From Maritimibacter sp. REDSEA-S28_B5 (GTDB taxonomy: Bacteria > Pseudomonadota > Alphaproteobacteria > Rhodobacterales > Rhodobacteraceae), in contig LUOO01000003.1 in NCBI GenBank assembly GCA_001626765.1, positions 1-64,000 of the forward strand: a stretch of DNA of 64,000 bases. The letters are read 5' to 3'. The notes below the pieces were generated by a model, which searched no databases, was not told where the DNA came from, and saw only the letters and a list, made by a program, of their open reading frames with translations. Position 1 is the stretch's first letter, and every line of letters begins with the position of its first letter. Shown piece by piece: positions 34,748 to 44,864 of the stretch. The translations under genes and the position numbers were made by a program.

Positions 34748-37241
34748 TGCGCGCGCTGTCGCGGATCGCGGCGCTTGCCGCGCTGATCGCTGCCCTTTGC
34801 GCGCCGCTCCGGGCGCAGGAGGCGGCGGACGAGGGGCAGGGTGCGGGCGGCGAAGTCGCCGCCCCCATGGTGGACGATGCGGCCCAGAGCCCGGCGGACG
34901 ACGCTTCGCCTGCCGAACAGATCGCCGCCGAAACGTCGCTTCCTGCGGGCGCGCCGGACTATGAGGCATGGGCGCGGGTCGCGCTGCGCGCCGAACAATC
35001 GCTCGAGGCAGGGCGGGCGTCGGATCAGGCGCTCAGCCAGCTTCGCACCCAGATCGTCGAATGGCGCGACCGTTTCGCCGCGGCCCGGAACGAAAACCGG
35101 GTACCGCTGGCCACGCTGCGCAACCAGATCGCTGCCCTTGGCCCGGTGCCGGCGGACGGCGCGAGCGAAAGCGCCACGGTCAGCGCCGAGCGTGAACAGC
35201 TAAACGCACGGCTCGCCGAGCTCGAGCGCCCGGCGCTGGCGGCTGATCTTGCCTATGCGCGGGCCGACACGATCATCGCGGAGATCGACGATCTTCTGCG
35301 CACCCGGCAGGCGGAAGAACTGATGTCGCCCGGTTCGAGCCCGCTTGCACCGGGCAACTGGTCCGAAGCGGCGGGGGCGATCCGGGCGTCTGTCCTGGGC
35401 TGGCAGCGCGAGATCCGGCAGAACCTGACCTCGGCCGCGCAGATGTCCCCCTGACGATCTTCTTCCTGGTCTTCGGTCTGATCATGGTCTTCGGCGCGCG
35501 GCGGCTGCCCATCGCGCTCGGCAACCGGATCATGACGCGTGGCACGGGACCGAAACAGGGCGTCTGGTCCTTCCTCGTTTCGCTGGGCGAGGTGATCATC
35601 CCGATCCTCGGCATCCTCTCGGTGCTCATCGCTTTCGATACGCTGTCGATCTTTGGCACCAAGTCGCAAGCGGCCCTGAGCGGCTTTGTCTCGATCGGCG
35701 TGGACGTGGTGATCGCAGGCTGGATCGGGGCACGGGTCTTTGGCCGCAACGATGCCCAGTGGGAGGTTCTGAACCTGTCGCGCGGCGCGCGGACCGAAGG
35801 GCGGATCGAGGCGCTGCTGCTTGGCCTGGCCTACGGCATCCACGTCTATATCCGGTCACTGACCAGCGGCGAAGGCTATACCGACGCGGTTTCCGCCGTG
35901 CTCCAATTCCCGGTGATGATCTTTACCGCGCTCGTGCTCTGGCGCATCGGGCGGCTCTTCCGGTCTCATGCCCGCACGGCCGGCGAGGTGAGCGAGACCG
36001 GACCCAGCTTTCGCGATCGGCTTCTCAGCCTTGGCGGGCAGGCGGTCATGCTGGTCGCCATCGTGGGCCCCGTCATGAACATGCTGGGCTACAATGCGCT
36101 GGCGAATTTCGTGGTCTACGGCACCGCGCTGTCGCTCGCGATCGTCGGCGTGCTGCTCATCATCCATGTGCTTTTCGTCGATCTCTACGGTACCCTGTCC
36201 AAGGCCAGCCTCGAGGACGCACAGCAGGCGCTGATCCCGGTCTTGGGCACGCTCATCGTGTTCTTCCTGTCGCTGCCGTTCTTCGCGCTCGTCTGGGGCG
36301 CGCGCACGACCGAGCTGGGCGAAATCTGGTCGCGGGTGGGGCAGGGCATCCAGCTGGGCGAAAGCCGCATCACGCCCTCAAACGTGCTGATGATCCTCAT
36401 CGTCTTTGCCGTCGGCTTTGGCGCCACGCGGCTCTTGCAGGGGATGCTCAAGACCTCGGTCCTGCCCAAGACGCGCATGGATATAGGCGGGCGCAACGCG
36501 ATCACCTCGGGCGTGGGGTATGTCGGCTATTTCCTTGCCGCAATCATCGCGGTGACGACGGCGGGGATCAACCTGTCCTCGCTCGCCGTGGTGGCCGGTG
36601 CGCTGTCGGTCGGCATCGGTTTCGGCCTTCAGAACATCGTGTCGAACTTCGTCTCGGGGATCATCCTGCTGATCGAACGGCCTGTGTCGCAGGGCGACTG
36701 GATCCAGGCCGGCGGTCAGATGGGCATCGTAAAGGACATCTCGGTTCGCTCGACAACCATCGAGACCTTCGACAAGACCGACGTGGTGATCCCGAACTCG
36801 GATCTCATTTCGGGGGTGGTGACGAACTACACGCGCGGCAACCGGGTCGGTCGTCTCGTGATAGATGTCGGCGTCGGATATACCTCGGACACCCAGCGGG
36901 TGAGCGAGATTCTCATGGACGTCGCGCAGAACCACCCGATGGTGGCCGTGAACCCGGAACCGCAGGTGAGCTTCATGTCCTTCGGGGCGGATGCACTCAT
37001 GTTCCAGATCCGGGCGATCCTGTCGGATGTGTTCTACATCAACGTGGTGCGCGACGAGTTCAACCACGAGATCATGCGGCGTTTCCGCGCCGAGGGCATC
37101 GAGATCCCCTTCGCCCAACGCGATATCTGGCTGCGCAACCCCGAGACGCTCGTCCCGCCGAAGAGCGCCCCGGCACCGGAACCGGACGCGCTGACCGATC
37201 GCGCCCCGGACCCGGGCGATCCCGACCCCGACGGCGAGTGA
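34747..37241 (+). pseudogene. DUF3772/MscS mechanosensitive channel, frameshifted
   Basis: Two consecutive ORFs encode what is normally one protein of about 830 residues. The first (34747-35454, 235 aa) has a signal peptide ending near AQEAA and the periplasmic DUF3772 helical domain. The second (open from just after, ORF from 35484 to 37241) has about ten transmembrane helices and the MscS pore: NIVSNFVSGIILLIERP followed by the beta domain (VVIPNSDLISGVVTN). The first ORF ends at a TGA directly after a run of five C (35447-35451). Adding one C joins the frames as AQMSPLTIFFLVFG. The second ORF lacks its own good start. Such channels release solutes on osmotic downshock. True frameshift or sequencing error cannot be told here. 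Confidence 0.85.
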
Positions 37242-37323
37242 CCCCGGCACGTTGGCGTCGGCGCGACTTTTTTCCCGATGCCCCTTGCACGTCTCGACAC
37301 TTGTTGGATATATCGCCCGGCAC

Positions 37324-37413
37324 GGACAGTTGGCCGAGTGGTCGAAGGCGCACGCCTGGAAAGTGTGTAGGCGGGGAACCGTCTCGAGGGTTCGAATCCC
37401 TCACTGTCCGCCA
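37324..37413 (+). tRNA. tRNA-Ser (GGA)
   Basis: A 90-base tRNA. GGACAGT pairs with ACTGTCC in the acceptor stem, the anticodon loop reads CTGGAAA with GGA, a long variable arm follows as in class II tRNAs, and the T-loop is GGTTCGAATCC. CCA is encoded at the 3' end. Confidence 0.97.
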
Positions 37414-37453
37414 TCATTTCTGGCAATAGAACGCGGTTGAGATATATCGTTCG

Positions 37454-37770
37454 ATGTCTTTCCCGCCCTTGGTTGCGCTTGGCTATGCCGGTGGCCGGGA
37501 CCTGTTTGACCGTGGGAAGGATTTGCTCGTGCCGCCGGAGGTTCACGAACATCTGTCGCGCGCATGGGAGGGCGATCGGGCACTGGCCGACGGCAAGGTG
37601 TCGGACGCAGCGCTCGAGGACGGTGGAATATCCTGCGCACGACCGTCGAAAGCGCTCCGGAACGCGCCTATGCCTTCGTGCAGGCGGTGTCGGAGCCCGA
37701 GCGCGAGGAATTCCTGACGAGTGTTCTGTCGCTCATGCTCGCCCAGCAAGATGGGCTGGCGTCGCATTGA
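37454..37770 (+). pseudogene. Small unknown gene with frameshift
   Basis: Two overlapping short ORFs look like one disrupted small protein. The first frame (from 37454) gives a plausible soluble start with DLFDRGKDLLVPPEVHEHL and then degenerates after AALEDGG. The second frame continues sensibly from near 37622 (WNILRTTVESAPERAYAFVQ) to a stop at 37770. Joined, it would be about 105 residues, helical and acidic. I do not recognise the family. It follows tRNA-Ser by 40 bases. Confidence 0.45.
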
Positions 37771-38084
37771 CCGCCTGAGTGGTGCGGCAATAGCATCGGT
37801 GCGAAAAGCCGTTTGATCCTCGGACACAGGTTTCTGCCTCACCCCAGAACGCCGTTGGCGGGAAAGTGTGGCAGACGACCGGAGTCTGGTCGGATGAAGT
37901 GCCCCGAATTCGGAGCTTCCGGGAGGGCGGGTCAAGCCGCCTTTCAACGCGTCCTCGAGCCAGAGCGCACTGTCGACCCATGCGGCCAGGCGCTCGACCG
38001 AACGCAAAAGCGGCGATGGTTGACTGGGTGGGGACCCATCGTCGTGGACATCGTGCGTCGCGGGCACAAGACACGACTTTACCG
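37771..38084. other. Intergenic stretch without a supported gene
   Basis: No ORF here has convincing coding character; the open frames on both strands are Arg/Ser-rich shadows. It separates the broken small gene from the 3' end of the LysR gene and may hold decayed sequence. Confidence 0.5.
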
Positions 38085-39005
38085 TCACATGGATGTCTGC
38101 GTCACCAATCCGCGCCCGACCTCCAGCATGATGTCGCGCAGGCGCATGGCGTCGGTGTCGTGCCGGTTTCGCCGATTGGAGACCAGGTGCTCGATCAACG
38201 GAGGGATCGGCACTGGCGGCTTGACGAAGACGAGGTTTGGGTTGCCCGCGAAATGGGGAACGAGCCGGTTGTGGATTGTAGCGACGTTCTCGGTCCCGGC
38301 GATGTAATGCGGGAGAACAACGAACGAGGGCAGTGAGGCCACGATCTTCACCGGGCGGTTTCGTTCCACAAGCCACCGTTCGAAATGGCTTCTCCCGTCA
38401 TCGAGGAAGAACTCGGTGACAACCTGCGGCGCGGCGAAAAAATCCTCTTCCGTCATCCGTTCGGCCAGAGGGTTGTCACGCGACAGCACGCAGGCGAAGG
38501 TGTCGCGGAACAGGTCATGCGGCTCGAAGCTCTCTTCCATGGCAAAGGTCGGCCCGATCAAAAAGTCGATGGCGCCGCGATGGAACCGCTGCATCGCGTC
38601 TTCGGTGAATGGTACGACCGAGATCGACACGTCCGGCGCCACGCGGGCCAGATGCCGGCACAGCTCCGACACATAGACGGCCGCCACGTAATCGGATGCG
38701 ATGATGGTAAAGCGCCGGTTCAGGAGGCTGATGTCCTCCTGTGCCCGGCGCCGACTGAGCATCCGCAGGGGCACGATCAACTCGCGGACCTCCGCTTCGA
38801 GCGCCGAGCCGAAGGCGGTAGGGACCATGTTCTGCCCGTTGTAGAACAAAATCTCGTCGCCGAAATGCGCCCGCGCCCGTTTCAGCGCGGAACTCAGCGC
38901 GGATTGCGAGATGCACATCTCGGCGGCGGCATCCGTCACCGAACGGTGGCGCATGAGGGCGTCGATGGCGACGATCAGGTTGAGGTCGAGATTCTCCAAG
39001 TGCAT
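38085..39005 (-). CDS. LysR-family transcriptional regulator
   Basis: A 306-residue LysR-type regulator. The start at 39005 (MHLENLDLNLIVAIDALM) matches the NodD-like branch; an upstream ATG at 39047 would run into the operator. The HTH (about 18-40) has SVTDAAAEMCISQSALSSAL, and the effector-binding domain runs from about 90 on, with FTIIASDYVAA at its start. It is divergent from the TRAP transporter operon and most likely controls it in response to the transported carboxylate or a product of the cyclase and FAH enzymes. Confidence 0.9.
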   Translation of the reverse strand: MHLENLDLNLIVAIDALMRHRSVTDAAAEMCISQSALSSALKRARAHFGDEILFYNGQNMVPTAFGSALEAEVRELIVPLRMLSRRRAQEDISLLNRRFTIIASDYVAAVYVSELCRHLARVAPDVSISVVPFTEDAMQRFHRGAIDFLIGPTFAMEESFEPHDLFRDTFACVLSRDNPLAERMTEEDFFAAPQVVTEFFLDDGRSHFERWLVERNRPVKIVASLPSFVVLPHYIAGTENVATIHNRLVPHFAGNPNLVFVKPPVPIPPLIEHLVSNRRNRHDTDAMRLRDIMLEVGRGLVTQTSM

Positions 39006-39011
39006 TCTTCT

Positions 39012-39048
39012 ATTGATCACGTTGATAGTCATCAACGCAATTATCAAT
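39012..39048. promoter_or_regulatory. Nested inverted repeats, LysR operator
   Basis: ATTGAT (39012-39017), GTTGAT (39021-39026), ATCAAC (39031-39036) and ATCAAT (39043-39048) form two nested inverted repeats centred on AGTC. The region is AT-rich in a GC-rich genome and lies between the divergent LysR and TRAP genes, as expected for LysR sites of the T-N11-A type. Confidence 0.65.
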
Positions 39049-39122
39049 TTGCTTACTTTTCCATGCGCTTTCTAATGTGGGGCAGGGCCGGTGAAGGAGA
39101 CTGGCCGATCTGGGAGGATACC

Positions 39123-40172
39123 ATGAACAACACATTGCTTGGGGGCCTTGCCCTCGGGGTTGCCATTGCGGGCGCAGGCGCGGCGAGCGCCGAGGATTTC
39201 AACGTGACCATCGTCGCAGGTCACCCGCCGGTGTTTCGCTGGGTGAAGCAGTTCGACGAGGCCTTCGTGCCCACCGTCACCGCCGAGATGGAGAAGCTCG
39301 GGCATAGCTTCACCGCCACCGGCCAATATGGCGGTGCCATAGCGGGGGTGGGCGAGGAGCTCGAGACCGTCGAGGCGGGCCTCGCCGAGATCGGCGCCTG
39401 TTCGTCGCTCTTCGATCCCGCGAAAATGGCGCTCCAGAACGTGACCTACTACACGCCTTTCGTGTCCGACGACGGACGCAGTGTGGCCGAGGTGATGCAC
39501 GAGCTGCACCTGACCGACGAGCGGATGACGCAGGCCTACACCGACAATGGCGTGGTCTATGTCGGCGGGCCCTCGGCCATCGACGACTACCTGCTGATGA
39601 CCAACTTTCCGGTCAACTCTCTTGCCGACCTCGAGGGGCGCAAGATCGCGGCCCCCGGTCCGGCGATCAACTGGCTTTCGGGCACCGGAGCCGTCGGCGT
39701 GCAGGGCAACCTGACAACCTATTACAACGAAATCCAGACCGGCGTGTATGACGGCGTGATCGTTTTTGCCTCGGCGGCGTTCCCGGGCAAACTCCACGAA
39801 GTCGCGCCTTACGTGACCCGTTTCGGCCTCGGCGCGCAGTTCGCCGGGTCGATCTGCGCCAACAAGGATTGGTGGGACGGCCTTGACGCCGACGTGCAAG
39901 CGGCGCTGCGGGCAGGGGCCGATGCCTCGATGGAGTGGTATCTGGGCGACCTCGAAGCCTTTACCCAGATGGCCTTCGCCAAGATGGGTGAAGCGGGGGC
40001 CACGATCACCGACGCGTCGTCCGAGATGCGCGAAGAATGGGCAGCCGGCATGGACAACTCGGCCAAGGAATGGGCGGCAGCCAATGCCAACGGTCCGGAA
40101 ATCCTTGCCGCCTATATGGAAGCGATGCGCGCCAAGGGGGCCGAGCCCCTGCGCAACTGGGACCAAGAGTAA
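39123..40172 (+). CDS. dctP: TRAP transporter substrate-binding protein
   Basis: A 349-residue periplasmic binding protein of the DctP family. A signal peptide of about 23 residues ends ASA before EDFNVTIVAGH. The body shows TRAP hallmarks: an N-terminal VEAGLAEIGACSSLF segment, then SLADLEGRKIAAPG with the conserved Arg-containing strand region, and the long hinge helix. It captures an organic acid and delivers it to DctQM. The ATG is the first of a three-gene operon following the LysR operator. Confidence 0.9.
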   Translation: MNNTLLGGLALGVAIAGAGAASAEDFNVTIVAGHPPVFRWVKQFDEAFVPTVTAEMEKLGHSFTATGQYGGAIAGVGEELETVEAGLAEIGACSSLFDPAKMALQNVTYYTPFVSDDGRSVAEVMHELHLTDERMTQAYTDNGVVYVGGPSAIDDYLLMTNFPVNSLADLEGRKIAAPGPAINWLSGTGAVGVQGNLTTYYNEIQTGVYDGVIVFASAAFPGKLHEVAPYVTRFGLGAQFAGSICANKDWWDGLDADVQAALRAGADASMEWYLGDLEAFTQMAFAKMGEAGATITDASSEMREEWAAGMDNSAKEWAAANANGPEILAAYMEAMRAKGAEPLRNWDQE

Positions 40173-40175
40173 GGG

Positions 40176-40691
40176 ATGAGCCTATCCTCCCAGGCCCTGC
40201 GTCTGCTCGACCGGGCGACGCAGGGCGCCAATGTCATCGGCACGCTCCTGATCGCGGGGCTTGTGGTCCTGATCTGCGTGGACGTGGTCGGGCGCGAGGC
40301 CTTCGGCGCACCGCTCAAGGGCGTGCCCGAGATGATCGCGCTGTCCATCGTGGCCATCGTGTTCCTGCAGGTGCCCCAAGCCCTGCGAGCCGGTCGGCTG
40401 ACCCGATCGGACGGCGTGATCAACGTGCTGCACCGGCGCAAACCCAGGCTCGCCGCCCTGCTTGAAACCGTGTTCGAGGTTCTGGGCTTCGCGGTGGTGG
40501 CAACGATCCTCTACGCCCACTGGCCGCTTCTGGTCAAAGCCTACACGCGGGGCGATTTCGTCGGATCGACGGGCAACCTGACGATCCCGACCTGGCCCGT
40601 GAAGGCGATGATCCTGGTGGGCTGTGTGCTCTTGGGCCTGCAATTCCTCGCCCGCATCGCGAGACGCTTCAAAGGAGAGCCTGTCGAATGA
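40176..40691 (+). CDS. dctQ: TRAP transporter small permease
   Basis: A 171-residue membrane protein with four transmembrane helices, the usual DctQ size. The family segment VLICVDVVGREAFGAPLKGVPEM follows helix 1, and LRAGRLTRSDGV appears in the loop after helix 2. It starts three bases after dctP and overlaps dctM by four bases. It pairs with DctM to form the Na+-driven membrane unit. Confidence 0.9.
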   Translation: MSLSSQALRLLDRATQGANVIGTLLIAGLVVLICVDVVGREAFGAPLKGVPEMIALSIVAIVFLQVPQALRAGRLTRSDGVINVLHRRKPRLAALLETVFEVLGFAVVATILYAHWPLLVKAYTRGDFVGSTGNLTIPTWPVKAMILVGCVLLGLQFLARIARRFKGEPVE

Positions 40692-41998
40692 CGGATTTTG
40701 CCATCGGTCTGGTCAGCCTCGTCGCGATGGGGGGGCTGGTGCTGGGCGGTCTTTACGTGCCCATCGCGCTGATCCTGTGTTCCTTCGTGGGCGTCTGGGC
40801 GATCAAGGGCAACGCGCTTCTGGCAGCCAAGATGCTCGGCCTCGCCGCGAACGACGCGATTTCCAGCTATTTCTTCGGCGTTGTGCCGGTGTTCGTCCTC
40901 ATGGGCTATCTGGTAAGCGAGGCCGGGCTGGGCAAAGATGCCTTCGCCGTCGCAAACGCGATGTTCCGCAGGGTCAAGGGCGGGTTGGGCGTGGGCACCA
41001 TCGCGGCCAATGCGATCTTTGCGGCGATCACCGGGATTTCCATCGCCTCTGCCGCTGTCTTTACGAAGATTGCAGTGCCGGAACTGCGCCGTCATGGCTA
41101 TGGCACCCGGTTCTCGGTCGGCGTCGTGGCCGGATCGTCGGTGCTGGGGATGCTGATCCCGCCCAGCCTGCTACTGATCCTGTACGGGCTCCTGAGCGAG
41201 CAATCCATCGGTGACCTTTTCCTTGCAGGGCTTGGACCGGGGCTGGTTCTGGCCGTGATGTTCGCCATCGGGACCATAGGCCTTGCGATCTTTGCCCCCG
41301 GTTTCGTCGGACGAAACCTGTCGCGGGACACCGAGGCCATGAGCGCGGGCGAAGCCCTGTCCAAAGGCATGCCGATCGCCATCCTGATCGCGCTGGTTCT
41401 GGGCGGCATCTACGCCGGGTTCTTTACCCCGGTCGAGGCGGGCGGCATCGGTGCAGCGGGCGCGCTGATCATTGGCGTGGCCAAGCGTCGGCTGTCGTGG
41501 CGGGCGCTCTGGCGGGTGCTCGTCGAGACCGGGATGATCACCGCCGCCATTTCGTTCCTGATCATCGCCGCGCAGATGTATAGCCGGATGCTCGCCTTTT
41601 CCGGCTTGCCGGCGGGGTTCGGGGAACTGGTCGCGGGGGCGGACATCTCGCCCATGCATGTGATCCTGTTTTACTGCTTCGTCGTCATCCTGATGGGGAT
41701 GATCCTCGACAGCGGATCGATCATGCTGATCCTCGTGCCGCTGATGCTGCCCGTGGTGATCTCGATGCAGATGGACCTCGTCTGGTTCGGCATCGTCACC
41801 GTTCTGGCGGTCGAGATCGGACTGCTGACGCCGCCCTTCGGCATCTCGGTCTATGTGATCAAGGCCACGCTCAACGATCCGGACATTTCGCTCAAGGACA
41901 TTTTCCTGGGCGCTGCGCCCTTCGCTGCGATGATGCTGATCTGCCTGATGCTGGTCGTCTTCATCCCCGCTCTCTCAATCGGCCTTTTGAGCCCCTGA
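40688..41998 (+). CDS. dctM: TRAP transporter large permease
   Basis: A 436-residue membrane protein with about 12 hydrophobic segments, the DctM transport subunit. Family motifs include GLGVGTIAANAIFAAITGISIASAAVF in the first half and IPPSLLLILYGLLSEQSIGDLFLAG, then FTPVEAGGIGAAGA and the late LTPPFGISVYVI. It closes the dctPQM operon. The cyclase gene begins 16 bases later on the same strand, so the enzymes downstream are probably co-expressed. Confidence 0.92.
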   Translation: MTDFAIGLVSLVAMGGLVLGGLYVPIALILCSFVGVWAIKGNALLAAKMLGLAANDAISSYFFGVVPVFVLMGYLVSEAGLGKDAFAVANAMFRRVKGGLGVGTIAANAIFAAITGISIASAAVFTKIAVPELRRHGYGTRFSVGVVAGSSVLGMLIPPSLLLILYGLLSEQSIGDLFLAGLGPGLVLAVMFAIGTIGLAIFAPGFVGRNLSRDTEAMSAGEALSKGMPIAILIALVLGGIYAGFFTPVEAGGIGAAGALIIGVAKRRLSWRALWRVLVETGMITAAISFLIIAAQMYSRMLAFSGLPAGFGELVAGADISPMHVILFYCFVVILMGMILDSGSIMLILVPLMLPVVISMQMDLVWFGIVTVLAVEIGLLTPPFGISVYVIKATLNDPDISLKDIFLGAAPFAAMMLICLMLVVFIPALSIGLLSP

Positions 41999-42014
41999 CG
42001 TGACTGGAGCCGAC

Positions 42015-42638
42015 ATGAAACTCGTCGATCTTTCCCGCCCTCTCGAAAACACCGACTACGCCGATCCGCCGGGCGCTGCGCCCCGGATCGAGTATTTCGC
42101 CCACGATCAGACGGCAGGGCAAATGCTCGCATTCTTTCCCGGCGTGACGCGCGACCAGTTGCCGGGGGGCGAGGGCTGGGCCATCGAACAGGTGACTCTG
42201 TGGTATGTCGTAACGGCAGCGGATATCGAGGCCGAACTGGCACGGATCGGGCATGAGCTTGCCGAGAACGACATCGTGCTCGTCAACACCGCCGCCGGGG
42301 CGGCCTATGGCACGCCCGCCTATGTCGCGACCGGTTGCGGCATGGGGCGCGAGGCGACGAACTACCTGACCAGCCGGGGGGTCAAGATCACCGGGACGGA
42401 CGCGTGGAGCTGGGATGCGCCCTTTGTCCACACCGCGAAAAAGGTGGCCGAAACCGGGGATGCCGGGCTGATCTGGGAAGGCCACCGCGCCGGCATGGAC
42501 CGGGCCTATGGCCACATCGAAAAGCTCGCCAACCTCGAAACGCTTCCCCCGACGGGATTCGAGGTGATCTGCTTCCCGGTCAAGATCAAGGCGGCCTCGG
42601 CAGGCTGGTGCCGCGCGGTCGCCGTTCTGAAGGACTGA
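42015..42638 (+). CDS. Cyclase-family hydrolase missing its metal site
   Basis: A 207-residue protein of the cyclase / kynurenine-formamidase-like family (PF04199). The start MKLVDLSRPLENTDYADPPG and the C-terminal half (GCGMGREATNYL, GTDAWSWDAPFVH) are family-like. Homologues of about 260 residues carry a metal-binding HxGTHxDxPxH segment after the GEGWAIE motif. Here the sequence jumps from GWAIEQVTL directly to YVVTAADIEAEL, so about 50 residues including that motif are missing in frame, near 42200. The product is probably inactive. The gene follows dctM. Confidence 0.8.
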   Translation: MKLVDLSRPLENTDYADPPGAAPRIEYFAHDQTAGQMLAFFPGVTRDQLPGGEGWAIEQVTLWYVVTAADIEAELARIGHELAENDIVLVNTAAGAAYGTPAYVATGCGMGREATNYLTSRGVKITGTDAWSWDAPFVHTAKKVAETGDAGLIWEGHRAGMDRAYGHIEKLANLETLPPTGFEVICFPVKIKAASAGWCRAVAVLKD

Positions 42639-42741
42639 GCGCGCGAACCCTGCCGCCGCCGACGCGGGGCCACGCCGCAGCGCGCCCGTGGCTTTCGCGC
42701 CAGTGAAACGAACGGCTACGAGGCCAAGGAAAGGATACCCC

Positions 42742-43673
42742 ATGAAGCTGGTCACGCTGGACAACGGCACCGCCGACGGTCGCCTGCATGTCGTGTCGAA
42801 GGACGGCAGCCGCGTCACCCCCGCCGCCCATGTCGAGACGATGCTCGACGCGATGGAGCATTGGGACAGGCATCTCGCCGACTGGACCGCGCAATACGAT
42901 GCTCTGAACGCGGAGCCCGCGATGGGCGCGGCCTTTGACCCCGCCCAGGTTCCGCCTTTGCCACCCATTCCGAACTCATTCAGGAGGCGTGGGATCTGCC
43001 GCGCACCGGGCTTCCGGCGCGTCCCCTGATGTATCAGGGCCTGTCGAACGAGTTTCTTCCGCCCCATGGCGAGGCGCGGTTCCCCTCGGCGGAGGACGGC
43101 ATCGACTTCGAAGGCGAATACGGCGTGATCCTCGGCCCGGTGCCGATGGGCACGCCTGCGGACAGGGCGGGCGCGCATATCCGGCTCATCGTGCAGATCA
43201 ACGACTGGTCGCTGCGCGCGCTTGGGCCGGTGGAAATGGCTACGGGCTTTGGCTGGCTCCAGTGCAAACCCGCCTGCGCCGTCGCACCTTTTGCCGTGAC
43301 GCCCGACGAACTTGGCGACGGCTGGCGCGATCACCGCGTCTGCCTGCCGCTCGAGATCGACTACAACGAGGTCCGATTCGGCGCGGCCAACGGCGGCGAA
43401 ATGGCCTTTGGCTTCAACGATCTGATCACCCACGCGGCCTATTCGCGCAAACTGCCCGCAGGAACCATCCTCGGGTCGGGCACGGTGGCCAATGCGAACT
43501 ACGCCGAGGTTGGATCAAGCTGTATCGCCGAGCGGATCGCAATCGAACAGATCGCGACGGGCAAGCCGAGCACCGCCTTCATGAAAGAAGGTGACCGCGT
43601 GCATATGTCCGTGAAAGCACCGGATGGGTCCGTCCTATTCGGGTCGATTTCGCAGACGGTTCGGATCGGCTGA
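42742..43673 (+). pseudogene. Fumarylacetoacetate hydrolase family, frame broken
   Basis: Two frames together encode an FAH-family hydrolase. The first (42742-43029) begins MKLVTLDNGTADGRLHVV and is normal up to FDPAQVPPLP. The second frame is open from before 42963 (THSELIQEAWDLPRTGLPAR) and continues from an ATG at 43029 to 43673, with the catalytic region DDWSLRALGP-like (NDWSLRALGPVEM) and the metal-binding segment FPSAEDGIDFEGEYGVIL. The expected short stretch between the two parts (about a dozen residues of the PRAYQW..GSA type) is missing, which shifts the frame near 42960. FAH proteins cleave C-C bonds in dioxo-acids. It belongs with the TRAP and cyclase genes. Confidence 0.8.
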
Positions 43674-43989
43674 AGAACCGTTTCTCGCCAGCGAGCCGGT
43701 TCGCAAACCAGTCCGGCTTCTGCGCTGCGCAATCGGGCAGAGACAGGCACATTGTTGGAGCTTGCGCGGGCGGGCACCTTTACGCCCGGTCTCGCGCGAG
43801 ACCATACGCGGCGTGTGGCCAGCCCCTTTCGCAAGTGCTGACGCGGTGACGTGGACCCATGATCGCACGCCTTTTGGTGACGCGACATCCAGATCGTCCA
43901 TGCTCTTCCCAGCAGTTGAAGATCGTTGCCGGGGGAGGCGGCAATTGTGGTTGCGGGCGCATGTCCCATGCCCTATATCCCGGCCTCAG
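43674..43989. other. Intergenic stretch without a supported gene
   Basis: No convincing ORF, repeat or RNA was seen in the 316 bases between the FAH remnant and tRNA-Arg. The tRNA promoter should lie at its right end. Confidence 0.5.
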
Positions 43990-44066
<77 letters not shown>

Positions 44067-44191
44067 TTTACCTGGACAACTTGATTCGTAACGCGCGGGC
44101 GGAGGCCTCGGGTCCGTAGTGATGGAGGCGGATTGCGCCGCCGATGAGCCGGAAAAGGTGCGCCCCATCCTGCCCGTGCCGTTTGGGTTAC

Positions 44192-44842
44192 TCATGAAGC
44201 GGTGAGCAGCTCGGTGACAAGGCCCGGCACATCGGCCCAGTCGGAAAAACGCGCGCAATGCGGGATGCTGGCAGTCGGCGACTTGCGGTAACCTTCGGTG
44301 AACAACATGAACGGCACGCCCAGGTCCTGCGCCGTCTGCGCGTCCACTTCGCTGTCTCCGACAAAGATGCCGCTCGGCCCCAAGGCGTCGAATGCGGCGG
44401 CGAGTGGTGCGGGGTCGGGCTTGCGCACCGCAAGGCTGTCGCCGCCGATGACCACCGCAAACGGGTCGGACAACGCGATCCGCGTCAGCAGGTCCCGCGT
44501 GGCACCCAGCGGCTTGTTCGTGCAGATACCGAGGGGGTGACCCTTTGCGGCGAGGGAGGCCAAGGCGGCACGGACCCCCGGATAGGGTCGGGTGAGCGCG
44601 CCGTTGAACGCGTCATAGGCTGCGGCGACCTCGAGATGCAGCGCCGGCACGTCAGTTACGCCACGGGCGTGGGCGACCCGTTCCACGAGCCTTGGCAATC
44701 CGTTCCCGATGAAGCGAATGATGTCCTCAAGGGCAAAGGGTGCGAGACCACGCGCTTCCATCGCGCTATTCACGCCTGCACGGATGTCGGGGGCGCTGTC
44801 GACCAGAGTGCCGTCGAGATCAAAGACGATGGGCGGGGTCAT
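44192..44842 (-). CDS. gph: Phosphoglycolate phosphatase-like HAD hydrolase
   Basis: A 216-residue HAD-superfamily phosphatase. Motif I is FDLDGTLVD with the nucleophile Asp8 and Asp10, motif II is in LGICTNKPLG, the conserved Lys lies in RKPDPAPL and motif IV is FVGDSEVDAQTA. The cap resembles Gph, which removes 2-phosphoglycolate produced by DNA repair or oxygenation of RuBP. Start at 44842 is MTPPIVFDLDG; the longer frame to 44932 is not supported. It lies 22 bases downstream of the glutamine amidotransferase gene on the same strand. Confidence 0.9.
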   Translation of the reverse strand: MTPPIVFDLDGTLVDSAPDIRAGVNSAMEARGLAPFALEDIIRFIGNGLPRLVERVAHARGVTDVPALHLEVAAAYDAFNGALTRPYPGVRAALASLAAKGHPLGICTNKPLGATRDLLTRIALSDPFAVVIGGDSLAVRKPDPAPLAAAFDALGPSGIFVGDSEVDAQTAQDLGVPFMLFTEGYRKSPTASIPHCARFSDWADVPGLVTELLTAS

Positions 44843-44864
44843 GTCGGGGCCAGTCACGGTTCCA

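Noticed and set aside
37543..38376. Degenerate transposase in the gap before LysR
   Set aside because: The long minus-strand frame has no DDE-like pattern and no terminal repeats.
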